The notes under the pieces are model-generated. The model ran no database searches. It worked only from the letters and a program-made list of their open reading frames with translations, and was not told the origin of the DNA. DNA of 64,000 bases from Saccharibacillus alkalitolerans. GTDB taxonomy: Bacteria > Bacillota > Bacilli > Paenibacillales > Paenibacillaceae. The position numbers and the translations under genes were made by a program. Location: assembly GCF_011090185.1 (NCBI RefSeq), contig NZ_JAAFGS010000003.1, forward strand, positions 124,001 to 188,000, in the 5' to 3' direction. Positions 25,722 through 36,472 of this stretch are shown here, piece by piece; the stretch's first letter is position 1, and each line of letters starts with the position of its first letter.

Positions 25722-28700
25722 TCAGGCAATGCCGACTTCTTCGTCTTCCAGGCGTACCGATACGAGCTTCGAAACGCCGCCCTCCTCCATCGTTACCCCG
25801 TACAGCACGTCGGCTTCTTCCATCGTGCCTTTGCGGTGAGTCACGACGATAAACTGCGTCTGTTCCGCAAACTCTCTCAGATACTGGGCAAAGCGGATGA
25901 CGTTCGCTTCGTCGAGCGCCGCTTCCACCTCGTCCAGCACGCAGAACGGAACCGGCTTGACGTGGAGGATGGCGAACAGCAGCGCCATGGCCGTCAGCGC
26001 TCTCTCGCCGCCCGACAGCAGCTGCAGATTTTGCAGCTTTTTGCCTGGAGGCTGGGCGACGATGTCGATGCCCGTCTCCAGCATGTTGTCCGGATCGAGC
26101 AGAACCAGATCGGCCCGTCCGCCGCCGAACAGCTTCGAGAACACCGTCCCGAACTGCCGCCGGATCGCGTCGAACGTCGACTTGAAGCGCTTGGACATTT
26201 CGTCGTCCATCTCGCGGATAACCAGATACAGCTGCGCTTTCGCTTCCATCAAATCGTTTTTCTGCTCGTCCAGGAACGTATAGCGCTCGCTGACGCGCTC
26301 GTATTCCTCGATCGCGCCGAGGTTCACCTCGCCGAGCAGCGTGATTTTGCGCTTGATCTCCCGGACGTCGAGACGCGCCGACTCCGGATCTTCGGGCAGC
26401 TCGTAGCGCTGCTTGGCGAGTTCGTAGCCGATGCCGTATTCTTCGGTCAATTTTTGCAGCGTGTTTTCCAGCTCCACGTCGAGACGGGTCGCCTGGATTT
26501 CCGTATGCCGGATACTTTCTTCGACCGTCTTGAGTTCGCTGCGCTGCTTGTGCGTCTCGTGCTCGCGCTCTTCCAGCTTGCGCTGGCGCTGCGCGCGCTC
26601 CTGCCGCTTTTCTTCGAGCCGTTCCTGCGTGCCGCTTTTCAGCTCTTTGGCTTCCTGCAGTTCGCGAACGTGTTCCTCGGCGTCCCGGCGGTTCGCCGCC
26701 AGTTCCGCTTCCGCGGCACGCAGCATTTTGCGCCGATCGGCCAGCTGGCTGGAGACCGTTCCGGTCTCTTCGCCCAGACGGCCCAGCCGCTCTTCGAGCG
26801 AAGCCGTCTCCTGGACGAGCCGGCTTTCGCGGACGCGCAGTTCCGTCAGCTTGTCCTGCAGCTCTTCCTTGGCCGACTCGCTCGCCTTGCGCGCGAACTC
26901 CGCCGCGGCGATCGACTGGCGGGTCGCCGCTTCCTCGGCTTCCAGCTCTTTGAGCCGTTCTTCCGCTTTTTTGCGGCTTTCCCCGGCGCTTTCCAATTCC
27001 TCGTTATACCCCGAACGCTCTTCGCCGTGCAGCGCGAACTGCTCGTTGACGTGGCGCAGCCCGTGCTCCGTCTGCTTAAGCTCGCCGTCCAGCCGCTGCT
27101 GCTCCGCCCGCAGATTATCGCCCTGCTCGCGCAGCGCCGCCAACCGCTGTTCGCTGGTTTGGGCCAATTCGCCGTTTTCGCGCTCTTCGCGCGTCAGGCG
27201 CGCGATCTCGCGCTCGCTCTCCTTGATCTCGCGCTCCAGCTGTTCCAGCGCTCTCTTGCGCCCGAGCAGACTGCCTCCGCGCCGGTTCTGGCTGCCGCCG
27301 GTCATGGAACCGCCGGCGTTGACCACGTCGCCCTCCAGCGTCACGACCCGGTAGCGGTAGTTCAACCGCGAGGCGATGACGTTGGCGTCTTCCAGCGTCT
27401 CGGCGACGACGAGGCCGCCGAGCAGGCTGCCCACGATGCCCGCATACCGTTCGTCGGTTTCGACCAATTCCGCTCCGATTCCGACAAAGCCCTGCGCCCC
27501 GCCGGCGGCCCGCTTGTCGCTTTCGCTCATATGCCTCGGACGGATAACGTCCAGCGGCAGGAACGTCGCGCGGCCCAGTTGGCGCTGCTTCAGATAGCCG
27601 ATCGCTTTGCGCGATACGGCTTCGTTTTCCATCACGACGTGCTGCAGCGAAGCGCCGAGCGCCGTCTCGATGGCGGTCTCGACTTTTTGCGGCACGCGGA
27701 TCAATTCCGCGACCGCCCCGTGCACGCCTTCGAGCTGCCGGCCTCGCGAAGCTTTGAGCACTTCCTTGACGCCGACCATGAAGCCTTCGAAGTCTTCCTG
27801 CATCTCCTGCATCGTATCGCGGCGGGAGACGAGCGCTTCGCGTTTCTGCTCCCATTTGCGGGCGGAAGACGAACTGTCGGCCGCCGCCTTTTGCAGCGTA
27901 TGCAGCTTTTCGCTCTCTTCGATATACGAGCGGCGCAGCGACGCGATATCGGCGGTCGCCTGCTCCAGCGCGGTTTTTCGTTCCGCCAATTCCTGCTCCA
28001 GCCGCTTTTTCTCCGCTTCCCAGCGTCCGGACTCCTCGTCCACGCGGTTCATCCGTCGCAGGACGCCTTCCTTCTGCTGGTCGGCGTAGCGGATCTCGTT
28101 GCGGGTCTGCGCCATTTTGTTCATCAGTTCGAGCAGTTCGCCCTTCAGCTTTTCCTCCTGCTCGTGGCTGATCCCTTCCGTCACGCCGGTCAGCTTGGCC
28201 TGCTCGGCGGACAGCTCGGTCTGCAGGTGCTCCAATTCCAACCGTGCGGCATCAAGCTTGTTCTGCACGAACAGGCTTTCCTGCTTGCGCTGATCGAAAA
28301 GTTCGCCTTCGTTCTCGATCGCCTTCTTCAGCTGCTCGCGCGACTGTTCGAGATTGCGGCGCCGTTCCTCCAGCAGCTGCGCGTAGCCTTCCGATTTCTC
28401 GGACAGCTCGCTGTAGCGAAGGAGGCGTCCCTGAAGCTCTTCGATCTCGGCCTCCACCGCGCGAAGCGCCTGGCGGTCGCTGTCCAGCGTCCGGTCATGC
28501 TGCTCCACGACGGCGGCCAGCCGCTCCCGATGACGCTCGAACTCCGCCAGTTTTTCCGACGCGGCCGTCCACGCTTCGTGAATTTCGCCGATCTGGTATA
28601 CGAACAGGGCAATTTCCTTGTCCTTGAGTTCTTCCTTCAGTTCCTTGTACCGGCGCGCCTTCTCGGCCTGCGCCTTGAGCGGCCCGATCTGGTCTTCCAG

Positions 28701-29291
28701 CTCCGTAACCAGGTCATGGATGCGAAGCAGATTTTGTTCCGTATCGGCCAGCTTGCGGTTCGCTTCCTTTTTGCGCGACTTATATTTGACGATGCCGGAC
28801 GCTTCTTCGAAAATGCCGCGGCGGTCCTCCGAGCGCGTGCTCAGGATCTCCTCGATCCGGCCCTGACCGATAATCGAGTAAGCTTCCTTGCCGATCCCGG
28901 TGTCCATGAACAGCTCCGTGATATCCTTGAGCCGGCACGGTTGACGGTTGATCAGATATTCGCTGTCTCCGCTGCGATGAACGCGTCTTGTAACCGTCAC
29001 TTCGGCAAAATCAAGCTCCAGCGCATGATCCGTGTTGTCGAGCGTCAGCGATACTTCCCCGTAGTTCACCGCTTTGCGCGCGTCGCTGCCGGCGAAGATG
29101 ATGTCTTCCATCTTTCCGCCGCGCAGGCTTTTGGCGCTTTGTTCCCCCAGGACCCAGCGGATGCCGTCGGAAATATTGCTTTTCCCGCTTCCGTTCGGCC
29201 CGACGACCGCGGTAATGCCGCGGACGAATTCCATTTCCGTTTTGTCGGCGAACGATTTGAATCCGGCGAGTTCGATCCGTTTCAGATACAT
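25722..29291 (-). CDS. smc: Chromosome segregation ATPase SMC
   Basis: 1189 aa, full length. N-terminal Walker A GPNGSGKSNISDGIRWVLGE; coiled coil about 165-505; hinge about 510-670 (GFVGIGAELVETDERYAGIV, GGSMTGGS); second coiled coil about 680-1020; C-terminal signature LLSGGERALTAMALLFA and Walker B VPFCVLDEVEAALDEANV. With ScpAB organises and segregates the chromosome. ATG follows GGGGAGGTGA at about 9 nt. Precedes ftsY as in Bacillus. Confidence 0.99.
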   Translation of the reverse strand: MYLKRIELAGFKSFADKTEMEFVRGITAVVGPNGSGKSNISDGIRWVLGEQSAKSLRGGKMEDIIFAGSDARKAVNYGEVSLTLDNTDHALELDFAEVTVTRRVHRSGDSEYLINRQPCRLKDITELFMDTGIGKEAYSIIGQGRIEEILSTRSEDRRGIFEEASGIVKYKSRKKEANRKLADTEQNLLRIHDLVTELEDQIGPLKAQAEKARRYKELKEELKDKEIALFVYQIGEIHEAWTAASEKLAEFERHRERLAAVVEQHDRTLDSDRQALRAVEAEIEELQGRLLRYSELSEKSEGYAQLLEERRRNLEQSREQLKKAIENEGELFDQRKQESLFVQNKLDAARLELEHLQTELSAEQAKLTGVTEGISHEQEEKLKGELLELMNKMAQTRNEIRYADQQKEGVLRRMNRVDEESGRWEAEKKRLEQELAERKTALEQATADIASLRRSYIEESEKLHTLQKAAADSSSSARKWEQKREALVSRRDTMQEMQEDFEGFMVGVKEVLKASRGRQLEGVHGAVAELIRVPQKVETAIETALGASLQHVVMENEAVSRKAIGYLKQRQLGRATFLPLDVIRPRHMSESDKRAAGGAQGFVGIGAELVETDERYAGIVGSLLGGLVVAETLEDANVIASRLNYRYRVVTLEGDVVNAGGSMTGGSQNRRGGSLLGRKRALEQLEREIKESEREIARLTREERENGELAQTSEQRLAALREQGDNLRAEQQRLDGELKQTEHGLRHVNEQFALHGEERSGYNEELESAGESRKKAEERLKELEAEEAATRQSIAAAEFARKASESAKEELQDKLTELRVRESRLVQETASLEERLGRLGEETGTVSSQLADRRKMLRAAEAELAANRRDAEEHVRELQEAKELKSGTQERLEEKRQERAQRQRKLEEREHETHKQRSELKTVEESIRHTEIQATRLDVELENTLQKLTEEYGIGYELAKQRYELPEDPESARLDVREIKRKITLLGEVNLGAIEEYERVSERYTFLDEQKNDLMEAKAQLYLVIREMDDEMSKRFKSTFDAIRRQFGTVFSKLFGGGRADLVLLDPDNMLETGIDIVAQPPGKKLQNLQLLSGGERALTAMALLFAILHVKPVPFCVLDEVEAALDEANVIRFAQYLREFAEQTQFIVVTHRKGTMEEADVLYGVTMEEGGVSKLVSVRLEDEEVGIA

Positions 29292-29374
29292 GACCGTCGC
29301 TCACCTCCCCTTTGATGTTGATCCTGCTAATGACTCTCCCGCCAGGCGTCGATCGCCGGTCCCTTCTACAATGA

Positions 29375-29445
29375 AAAGAGCAAAAAGCGGCCCGGGCTGG
29401 TTCGGAGTATCCCGACATATCGCTTGCGGCCGCTCTTTGCTCTTT
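29375..29445 (-). terminator. Extended inverted repeat between rnc and smc
   Basis: AAAGAGCAAAaAGCGGCC (29375-29392) pairs with GGCCGCTcTTTGCTCTTT (29428-29445), one mismatch, around a 35-nt loop. A-rich and T-rich outer arms suggest an attenuator or terminator that limits rnc read-through into smc. Confidence 0.5.
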
Positions 29446-29478
29446 ACTTGTATACCGAAACGGCGCGTGCGCCGCATG

Positions 29479-30168
29479 CTACAGCTTCAGCGTCTCCAGC
29501 GCCGCAGCCGCGGCCTGCTGCTCGGCTTCCTTCTTGGAACGCCCCATTCCGCGACCCAGGCTGCGTTCGCCCATGTACACTTCGGACACGAATTCCCGCT
29601 CGTGCGCCGGGCCCCGTTCTTCCACGATCCGGTACTCGAGCACGCCGAGATTATGATGCTGGGTCAGTTCCTGAAGCTCGGTCTTGAAGTCGCTCATCTG
29701 CAGTTTGCCGTCCCAGGCTACCTGCGGGAACACGTAGCGGTCCAGGAATCCCCGTACCGCCTCCAGTCCCTGATCGAGATAAAGCGCGCCCACGAACGAT
29801 TCGAACACGTCCGCGAGCAGCGCGGGACGGCTGCGGCCGCCCGTCAGCTCTTCGCCTTTGCCCAGCAGCACGTAAGCGCCGAAATTGAGCGCTTCCGCGA
29901 ACTTGACGAGCGAAGGCTCGCAGACGATCGCCGCACGCAGCTTGGTCAGCTCCCCTTCGGGACGTCCTGGGAAACGATTGTAGAGAAATTCCGACACCGT
30001 CAGCTCTAGTACCGCGTCGCCCAAAAACTCGAGCCGCTCATTGTCATGATGTTGACTGAACCGGTGTTCGTTGACATACGACGCATGCGTGAAAGCCTGT
30101 TTAAGCAGAGGCTTGTCCGCAAACTGGATTCCTAGTTTGTGCTGCAGTTGTTTCAGATCTCCGCTCAA
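29479..30168 (-). CDS. rnc: Ribonuclease III
   Basis: 229 aa double-strand-specific RNase for rRNA and mRNA processing. Catalytic signature [14 protein letters not shown] (about 43-56) and the second acidic cluster [17 protein letters not shown]-terminal dsRBD (about 155-226, [30 protein letters not shown]). Starts at TTG (30168) with AAGGAG 8 nt upstream; no better start exists. Directly follows fabF (12-nt gap). Confidence 0.97.
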   Translation of the reverse strand: MSGDLKQLQHKLGIQFADKPLLKQAFTHASYVNEHRFSQHHDNERLEFLGDAVLELTVSEFLYNRFPGRPEGELTKLRAAIVCEPSLVKFAEALNFGAYVLLGKGEELTGGRSRPALLADVFESFVGALYLDQGLEAVRGFLDRYVFPQVAWDGKLQMSDFKTELQELTQHHNLGVLEYRIVEERGPAHEREFVSEVYMGERSLGRGMGRSKKEAEQQAAAAALETLKL

Positions 30169-30180
30169 CGTCCCGGCTCC

Positions 30181-31425
30181 TTACGCTTCGAATTTTTTGA
30201 GAATGACGGAAGCGTTATGGCCTCCGAACCCGAACGAGTTGGACATCACCACATTCAGATCCGCTTTGCGCGCCTGGTTCGGCACGTAGTCGAGATCGCA
30301 TGCTTCGTCCTGATTTTCGATGTTGATCGTCGGCGCCAGCATCTGGTGTTCCAGCGACAGGGCGCAGATGACCGCTTCCACGCCGCCGGCGGCGCCGAGC
30401 AGGTGTCCCGTCATGGATTTGGTCGAGCTGACGGCGACTTTGTAGGCGTGATCGCCGAGCGCCTTTTTGACGGCCGTCGTTTCCGACTTGTCGCCCGCCG
30501 GCGTCGAGGTGCCGTGCGCGTTGATGTAGTCGAGTTCTTCCGGCTCCAAACCGGCGCTCTTCAGCGCCATGCTCATGCAGCGCGCCGCGCCGTCCGGATC
30601 CGGATCGGTCATGTGGTGCGCGTCCGCGCTCAGGCCGTAGCCTGCCACTTCGGCATAGATGTGCGCGCCCCGCGCCAGCGCATGCTCCAGCGATTCAAGC
30701 ACGAATACGCCCGCGCCTTCGCCCATCACGAATCCGTCGCGGTCCTTGTCGAACGGACGGCTCGCTTTAGTCGGATCGTCGTTGCGCGTGGACATCGCGC
30801 GCATCGCGCAGAAGCCCGCAAGTCCGGTCGGACGGATCGTCGCTTCCGCGCCGCCGCAGATCATGGCGTCGGCATCGCCGCGCGCGATCAGCTTGAACGA
30901 ATCTCCGATCGAATGCGTGCCCGTCGCGCAGGCCGTCACGACCGACGTGTTCGGGCCTTTGGCGCCCAGCTTGATCGATACGTCGCCGGAGCCCATGTTC
31001 GCGATCATCATCGGGATGAAGAACGGGCTGACCCGCTTAGGTCCCTTTTGCATCAGCGTGGTGAACTGGTCTTCCCATGTGCCGAGGCCGCCGATGCCCG
31101 AACCGACGATGACGCCGATCCGTTCCGCTTCGACGTTGTCGCCGATTTTCAGGCCGCTGTCCTGCAGCGCCTGCGTGGAGGCCGCATAAGCGAACTGCAC
31201 ATAGCGGTCCATCTTGCGCGCTTCCTTGCGCTCTACGTAATCTTCCGGATTGAAGTCGTGAATCTCCGCGGCAATCTGCGTCGGATACTCGCTGACGTCG
31301 AAGCTCTCGATTTTCGAGATGCCCGATTTGCCCGCGAGCAAACTGTTCCAAAACGTTTCCACGTCCTTGCCGAGGGAAGTCACGACTCCCATACCGGTAA
31401 CGACTACTCTGTGCTGCTGTTCCAT
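30181..31425 (-). CDS. fabF: Beta-ketoacyl-ACP synthase II
   Basis: Elongating condensing enzyme of type II fatty acid synthesis. 414 aa. Catalytic Cys in [11 protein letters not shown], His residues in [11 protein letters not shown] and [28 protein letters not shown] ends the protein. ATG at 31425 has GAGGTG at 6 nt (the GTG inside that site, 31434, is a less likely start). Last fab gene of the FapR-controlled operon, before rnc. Confidence 0.97.
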   Translation of the reverse strand: MEQQHRVVVTGMGVVTSLGKDVETFWNSLLAGKSGISKIESFDVSEYPTQIAAEIHDFNPEDYVERKEARKMDRYVQFAYAASTQALQDSGLKIGDNVEAERIGVIVGSGIGGLGTWEDQFTTLMQKGPKRVSPFFIPMMIANMGSGDVSIKLGAKGPNTSVVTACATGTHSIGDSFKLIARGDADAMICGGAEATIRPTGLAGFCAMRAMSTRNDDPTKASRPFDKDRDGFVMGEGAGVFVLESLEHALARGAHIYAEVAGYGLSADAHHMTDPDPDGAARCMSMALKSAGLEPEELDYINAHGTSTPAGDKSETTAVKKALGDHAYKVAVSSTKSMTGHLLGAAGGVEAVICALSLEHQMLAPTINIENQDEACDLDYVPNQARKADLNVVMSNSFGFGGHNASVILKKFEA

Positions 31426-31494
31426 ATGGGTCACCTCTATCGTTTACGAATCCCCGATTCCGGGGCGTCTTATTTTATTCCATAATGAAGGAGA

Positions 31495-31535
31495 AGTCCC
31501 GAGCCGGCTCTGTGAAAAAAGCGCGGAGCGGGACT
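31495..31535 (-). repeat. Hairpin between acpP and fabF
   Basis: AGTCCCG (31495-31501) / CGGGACT (31529-31535) in the 112-nt spacer after acpP. On the minus strand no long T run follows, so a processing or partial-attenuation site fits better than a full terminator; acpP usually needs higher expression than fabF. Confidence 0.4.
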
Positions 31536-31546
31536 CTTAAACGCCC

Positions 31547-31780
31547 TTAGGTGTGCGATTGTATGTAACTTACAACGTCACCTACGGTCGTGATTTTCTC
31601 TGCGTCTTCGTCAGAGATCTCCATGTCGAACTCGTCTTCGAGCTCCATTACCAATTCGACCACGTCGAGCGAGTCCGCTCCGAGATCTTCCTTGAAAGAA
31701 GCCGTCGGCGTAACTTCCGCTTCGTCGGCACCCAAACGGTCCACAACGATGCGCGTCACGCGCTCTTGTACATCAGACAT
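31547..31780 (-). CDS. acpP: Acyl carrier protein
   Basis: 77 aa acidic carrier of growing acyl chains. The phosphopantetheine serine is in [13 protein letters not shown] (about S37). [20 protein letters not shown] is the N-terminus; ATG at 31780 has AGGAGG at 8 nt. Flanked by fabG and fabF with ~110-nt spacers either side, longer than elsewhere in the operon. Confidence 0.98.
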   Translation of the reverse strand: MSDVQERVTRIVVDRLGADEAEVTPTASFKEDLGADSLDVVELVMELEDEFDMEISDEDAEKITTVGDVVSYIQSHT

Positions 31781-31888
31781 CCGATTCACCTCCTCTTCAA
31801 ATGGTATTATACGAGAAGCTCCGCCAAAATGCCACTGTTTGCGGAACGGCTTTGCAAACAAGCGTTTGCAGCCCCGTCCGGCGATGGA

Positions 31889-32638
31889 TTACATATACAT
31901 GCCGCCGTCGACATGCAGGACTTGTCCCGTCATGTACGAAGCGTCGGGCGAAACCAGAAAAGCGACGGCCGTCGCGACTTCCTCCGGACGGCCGAGACGG
32001 TTCAGCGGAATCCCCGCGAGCAGTCCCGTCTTGATCTCCTCGGACAGCACGTCCGTCATGTCCGTGTCGATAAAGCCAGGAGCGACGCAGTTCACGGTGA
32101 TGCCTCGGCTGCTGAACTCGCGCGCGCACGACTTGGTCATGCCGATCACGCCCGCCTTGGCCGCCGTGTAATTGACCTGTCCGGCATTGCCGATCGCTCC
32201 CACGACGGACGAAATGTTGACGATTTTTCCGGAACGCTGCTTCATCATCGGCCGCGTGACGGCTTTGATGCAGTTGAATACGCCTTTGAGATTCGTCTCG
32301 ATCACGTCGTCGAATTCTTCTTCCTTCATCCGCATGACCAGATTGTCGCGGGTGATGCCCGCGTTGTTGATCAGGATATCGAGGCTGCCGAATTCGATGG
32401 TTACCGCTTTGACCATCTCTTCCGCTTCCGCGCCTTTGCCCACGTTCGCCTTGAAGGCGGCCGCTTTGACGCCCAGCGCTTCCAGCTCGCGCACGACTTC
32501 GAGCGCCGCGGATTCGTTGCCCGCGTAGTTGACCGCGACGTTGGCGCCGCGGCGTCCCAGCTCGAGCGCGATCGCCCGGCCGATACCGCGCGAGGCGCCC
32601 GTCACGAGAGCGTTTTGTCCCTTGATTGACCGTTCCAT
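31889..32638 (-). CDS. fabG: 3-oxoacyl-ACP reductase
   Basis: NADPH-dependent short-chain dehydrogenase, 249 aa. Cofactor motif [21 protein letters not shown], catalytic serine in [11 protein letters not shown] and YTAAKAG (Y-x3-K), and [12 protein letters not shown] at 32638 follows GGGAGG by 5 nt; the upstream ATG at 32653 overlaps that site. 22-nt gap after fabD. Confidence 0.97.
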   Translation of the reverse strand: MERSIKGQNALVTGASRGIGRAIALELGRRGANVAVNYAGNESAALEVVRELEALGVKAAAFKANVGKGAEAEEMVKAVTIEFGSLDILINNAGITRDNLVMRMKEEEFDDVIETNLKGVFNCIKAVTRPMMKQRSGKIVNISSVVGAIGNAGQVNYTAAKAGVIGMTKSCAREFSSRGITVNCVAPGFIDTDMTDVLSEEIKTGLLAGIPLNRLGRPEEVATAVAFLVSPDASYMTGQVLHVDGGMYM

Positions 32639-32660
32639 ATTAACCTCCCGCATCGCTCGG

Positions 32661-33596
32661 TTACGCCAACGCTTCGGCCAGCGCGTCCGCGCTTTCCAGG
32701 CTGTTCACGCTGAATACCCGAACGGATTTGTCGATTTTTTTGATCAGTCCCGCCAGCACGCTGCCCGGCCCGATTTCGACGAACGTGTCGACGCCTTCGC
32801 CGATCAGCCACTGCACGCTGTCTTCCCACAGTACCGGGGAGTACACCTGGCTGACGAGAGACTCGCGCACGGCATCCGCGCCTGCTGCCGGACGGGCGCT
32901 GACGTTGGCGACGACCGGAACGGTTCCCTCGTCAAAGGTCACCGCCGCCAGTTTGCCGCCGAGCCGCTCCGCCGCTTCTTTCATGAGCGAAGAATGGAAC
33001 GGCCCGCTGACTTCAAGCGGAATCGCGCGCTTGGCGCCGATTTCTTTGACGCGGGCGCTCAGCGCCTCCACGCCTTCCGCCGAACCGGATACGACAATCT
33101 GTCCCGGGCAGTTGAGGTTCGCAGGTTCTACGACCGTGCCTGCCGCCGAAATCTCGGCGCACAGATCCGTCAGTTTATCGCGATCCGCGCCCAGTACAGC
33201 CGCCATGGCGCCGCGGCCGCCCGGAACGGCGGCTTCCATGAACTGTCCGCGCGCTCGCACGGTCGATACCGCGTCTTCAAACGACAGGACGCCCGCCGCC
33301 GCAAGCGCGCTGTATTCGCCCAAGCTGTGTCCGGCCGCGTAGTCGGCTTGGATCCCCTTCGCCTTGACCGCTTCAAGCAGCGCGAGGCTTGCCGTCAGCA
33401 GCGCAGGCTGCGTGTTGGCGGTTTGTTTCAAATCTTCGGCCGGACCTTCGAAGACCAGCTCCGTCAGTCCGAATCCCAGCGTCTTGTCGGCACGCTCGAA
33501 CAGCGCTTTGGCTTCCGGCAGCACGTCGTAGACGTCGCGGGCCATGCCCACGCTCTGCGCGCCCTGTCCGGGAAATACGAATGCTATTTTACCCAT
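32661..33596 (-). CDS. fabD: Malonyl-CoA:ACP transacylase
   Basis: 311 aa. [14 protein letters not shown]-terminus and nucleophile motif [14 protein letters not shown] (Ser about 92); catalytic His in [11 protein letters not shown]. Supplies malonyl-ACP for FabH and FabF. ATG has AGGAG at 8 nt. Its start is 16 nt from the fabH stop. Confidence 0.97.
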   Translation of the reverse strand: MGKIAFVFPGQGAQSVGMARDVYDVLPEAKALFERADKTLGFGLTELVFEGPAEDLKQTANTQPALLTASLALLEAVKAKGIQADYAAGHSLGEYSALAAAGVLSFEDAVSTVRARGQFMEAAVPGGRGAMAAVLGADRDKLTDLCAEISAAGTVVEPANLNCPGQIVVSGSAEGVEALSARVKEIGAKRAIPLEVSGPFHSSLMKEAAERLGGKLAAVTFDEGTVPVVANVSARPAAGADAVRESLVSQVYSPVLWEDSVQWLIGEGVDTFVEIGPGSVLAGLIKKIDKSVRVFSVNSLESADALAEALA

Positions 33597-33612
33597 CGTG
33601 AATGCTCCTCCC

Positions 33613-34602
33613 TTACCAGATCAGCGCCGCTCCGCCCCAGGTGAGACCGCCTCCGAAGCCGACCATCACTACGCGGTCGCCTTCTTTGATCCGTCCCTGT
33701 TCGGCCGCTTCGACCAACGCCAGCGGAATCGAGGCCGCCGACGTGTTGGCATATTTGTCCACATTGATCATGACGCGGTCTTCCGACAGGTCAAGCCGCT
33801 GCATGGCGGACTGAATAATGCGGATGTTCGCCTGATGCGGGATAAACAGGTCGATATCGTCCTTGGTCATCTCCGCTTTGCGCAGCACTTCCTCGGTTGC
33901 CGTACCCATGACGCGCACCGCGAACTTGAATACGTCCCGTCCGTTCATGGAAATGAAATGCTGCTTCGCCTCCAGCGTCGCGTTCGAAGACGGCAGGCGG
34001 GAACCGCCGGCAGGAAGCTTCAGCAGATCGCCGCCGGCGCCTTCGGCACCCAGGTCGAACGATTGGAAGCCCCGACCTTCTGCCACTTCGCCGAGAACGA
34101 CCGCTCCGGCTCCGTCGCCGAACAGCACGCAGGTGTTGCGGTCGGTATAGTCCGTAATGCGGGACAGCGTATCCGCGCCGATAACAAGCGCGTTGTTATA
34201 CATGCCGTTCTGGATAAAGCCCGTGGCAGCGGCCAGGCTGTATACGAAGCCAGAGCATGCCGCGCTGAGGTCGAAAGCCGCCGCCTTTTTGGCGCCGAGC
34301 TTCTCCTGCAGGATGCAGGCCGTGGAAGGGAAAGACGTATCCGGCGTAATCGTCGCCACGATAATCAGATCGATCTCTTCGGCGGCAATTCCCGCGGATT
34401 CGAGCGCTTTGATCGACGCTTCGTACGCCAGATCGGAAGTCGCCTGCTCCGGAGCCGCGATATGCCGCTCGCGGATCCCCGTCCGGCTGACGATCCATTC
34501 GTCGTTCGTGTCCACCATTTTTTCGAGCTCCGCATTGTCCAGGATCCGCTCCGGTACGTATTTGCCCGTTCCGATCACGCCGACCGGCCGTAAATTCTTC
34601 AT
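33613..34602 (-). CDS. fabH: Beta-ketoacyl-ACP synthase III
   Basis: Initiates fatty acid synthesis by condensing acyl-CoA with malonyl-ACP. 329 aa from ATG 34602. Catalytic triad Cys in SAACSGFVYSL, His in PHQANIRI, Asn in YANTSAASIP; FGGGLTWGGAALIW C-terminus. Upstream in-frame GTG 34617 overlaps the plsX stop (GTGA) and is an alternative coupled start; neither has a strong ribosome site, so coupling to plsX is likely. Confidence 0.96.
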   Translation of the reverse strand: MKNLRPVGVIGTGKYVPERILDNAELEKMVDTNDEWIVSRTGIRERHIAAPEQATSDLAYEASIKALESAGIAAEEIDLIIVATITPDTSFPSTACILQEKLGAKKAAAFDLSAACSGFVYSLAAATGFIQNGMYNNALVIGADTLSRITDYTDRNTCVLFGDGAGAVVLGEVAEGRGFQSFDLGAEGAGGDLLKLPAGGSRLPSSNATLEAKQHFISMNGRDVFKFAVRVMGTATEEVLRKAEMTKDDIDLFIPHQANIRIIQSAMQRLDLSEDRVMINVDKYANTSAASIPLALVEAAEQGRIKEGDRVVMVGFGGGLTWGGAALIW

Positions 34603-34613
34603 CTCTATGTCAC

Positions 34614-35627
34614 TCACTTCCCGCTGATTTGCTGGTTCACTTGTTCCATGCTTTCCGAAATGCTCTCGACGAGGCGATGTTCCAGTGCCGTTCGAGCTTG
34701 TCGGACGGCGTTTTTGATCGCTTCCGCGTCGGACGAGCCGTGCGCCTTGATCACGAGTCCGTTCAGTCCGAGCAGCGGCGCCCCGCCGTGTTCCTTATAA
34801 TCCATTTTCGATTTCAATCCCCGCAGCTGCGGCATGACGAGCGCCGCTCCGATCTTCGCTTTGAACGACGACGTCAGCTCCTGCTTAAGCAGCTTGAATA
34901 CCGCGCCTGCAGTGCCCTCGAGCGACTTCAACAAAATATTGCCCGCGAATCCGTCGCAGACGAGCACGTCGCAAACGCCGTCCAGAATGTCGCGAGCTTC
35001 GACGTTGCCGACGAAGTGGATCGGCAGCTCCGACAGCAGCGGAAACGCCGCCTTCGTCAGTTCGTTGCCTTTGCCCGGCTCGGTGCCCACGTTCAGCAGG
35101 CCGACGCGCGGCCGCTGAATGCCGTGCACCTTCTCCCGGTACAGGCTGCCCATCAGGGCGTACTGCGCCAGATGCTCCGGCTTGGCATCCATATTGGCGC
35201 CCAGATCGAGCGCGAGCGTCCCCTGTCCGCTCTCGTCGAGCGTCGGAATCATCGGGGCAAGCGCCGGGCGCTCCACGCCGGTCATGCGGCCGACGACAAG
35301 CAGTCCCGCCGTCATCAGCGCGCCCGTGTTGCCGGCCGAGATCATCGCATGGGCTTCGCCTTCTTTGACCATCCGTCCGGCCACCACCATCGAGGCGTCT
35401 TTTTTCCGCCGAACGGCCCGGACCGGTTCGTCTTCGCCCGAAATGACCTCGCCCGCGTGGACGATCTCGAGATTGGGCCGTCCTTCGCCGATCAGCGGGT
35501 TCAGCCTGTTTTCGTCGCCGACCAGCTTGATCGTGACGTCGCTCCATTCGGACGCGGCCGCGAGCGCGCCCGCCGCCGTGCTGTCCGGGGCGTGGTCGCC
35601 GCCCATGGCGTCTATTGCAATAATCAT
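34614..35627 (-). CDS. plsX: Phosphate acyltransferase PlsX
   Basis: Makes acyl-phosphate from acyl-ACP for phospholipid synthesis. 337 aa. [13 protein letters not shown]-terminus, [30 protein letters not shown] and [16 protein letters not shown] are diagnostic. ATG follows GGGGAGG at 8 nt. Second gene of the fapR operon. Confidence 0.97.
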   Translation of the reverse strand: MIIAIDAMGGDHAPDSTAAGALAAASEWSDVTIKLVGDENRLNPLIGEGRPNLEIVHAGEVISGEDEPVRAVRRKKDASMVVAGRMVKEGEAHAMISAGNTGALMTAGLLVVGRMTGVERPALAPMIPTLDESGQGTLALDLGANMDAKPEHLAQYALMGSLYREKVHGIQRPRVGLLNVGTEPGKGNELTKAAFPLLSELPIHFVGNVEARDILDGVCDVLVCDGFAGNILLKSLEGTAGAVFKLLKQELTSSFKAKIGAALVMPQLRGLKSKMDYKEHGGAPLLGLNGLVIKAHGSSDAEAIKNAVRQARTALEHRLVESISESMEQVNQQISGK

Positions 35628-35717
35628 TTCCGTATCCTCCCCGTAGGTGTTCTGCTTAAAAAGCCGCGTTCGCCGATGCTCTATTCTTCAAAAGAACGTT
35701 GCCGGAAAATGTGCCTT

Positions 35718-36299
35718 TTAACCGTCCTGCCGGTTCTTGTCGTCGGACCGGTAAATGACGAAATTCCCTTGAAATACCATTTCTTCGCCCACATAAGAGA
35801 GCACTTCGACTTTCGCCCTGGCCGCCCTGCCCGGACTGCTCCGAACATAAGCTTTGGCGATGCATTTCTCGCCAAGATGAATCGGGCGGACGAAGCGCAG
35901 ATCCGCCGATGCGGTCAGCGCGATCTCGTCGTTGATTACCGCAACGGCAAGCGAATTGGCCTGAGCGAAAATATGGTGTCCGCGCGCGATCTGCGTGCGG
36001 CTGAATACATGCTCCTCACGGATTTCGAAGATCGAAATGCCGCTCCGGTCGAGCTGAAGGTCGATAATGTCGCCGATGACTTCTTCCGCGGCCAGCGACC
36101 GCACCTGATCGTAAGAACGTTCCGCCATCAGCTTCATCCGCTCGCGGAGCTCGGGAATGCCGAGCTCCATCCGATCGAGACGAATGGTCTGAATGCTGAC
36201 TTTAAGGCGGCGGGTCAGTTCCCGGTCGGTTACGAACGGATTCTCGTCGATCAGTTCGACGAGCCTCTGCTGGCGCTGACGTTTCGGTAAACGTTCGAT
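35718..36299 (-). CDS. fapR: Fatty acid and phospholipid biosynthesis regulator FapR (ATC start inferred)
   Basis: Malonyl-CoA-responsive repressor of the fab regulon. N-terminal HTH (about 2-60, FVTDRELTRRLKVSIQTIRLD, LGIPELRERMKL) and C-terminal hot-dog malonyl-CoA domain (GDIIDLQLDRSGISIFEI, GHHIFAQANSLAVAVINDE, ARAKVEVLSYVGEEMVFQGN). The annotated start is odd. A strong AAGGAGG (36308-36314) is followed after 8 nt by in-frame ATC (36299), giving 193 aa and the normal FapR N-terminus. No ATG, GTG or TTG occurs in frame nearby; the only one upstream is TTG 36434, without a ribosome site, which adds 45 atypical residues (238 aa). Confidence 0.93.
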   Translation of the reverse strand: MERLPKRQRQQRLVELIDENPFVTDRELTRRLKVSIQTIRLDRMELGIPELRERMKLMAERSYDQVRSLAAEEVIGDIIDLQLDRSGISIFEIREEHVFSRTQIARGHHIFAQANSLAVAVINDEIALTASADLRFVRPIHLGEKCIAKAYVRSSPGRAARAKVEVLSYVGEEMVFQGNFVIYRSDDKNRQDG

Positions 36300-36472
36300 G
36301 CCGGTCTCCTCCTTATCCCGGCGTTCCGAGAACGCCGGCCTTTCCTGAACCGCCTGGGTAATGCTTGATCCGTTTTCGCGCCCGCTTCCGGGCCGCTTCC
36401 CCTTTGAATCGAAGCCTTTGCGAAGGCCGCGCAATCGGGTGCGCTTGTTATGTAGGTCCGTCGCGAAGTCTT

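Noticed and set aside
24546-29315. A plus-strand open frame of nearly 1600 codons opposite ftsY and smc
   Set aside because: It is antisense to two fully conserved genes, has no ribosome site or recognisable domain, and is His/Phe/Arg-rich as expected from reading GC-rich genes backwards.
36300-36434. 45-residue N-terminal extension of FapR from TTG 36434
   Set aside because: No ribosome site, no similarity to FapR N-termini, and it would cover a strong Shine-Dalgarno placed for a later start.
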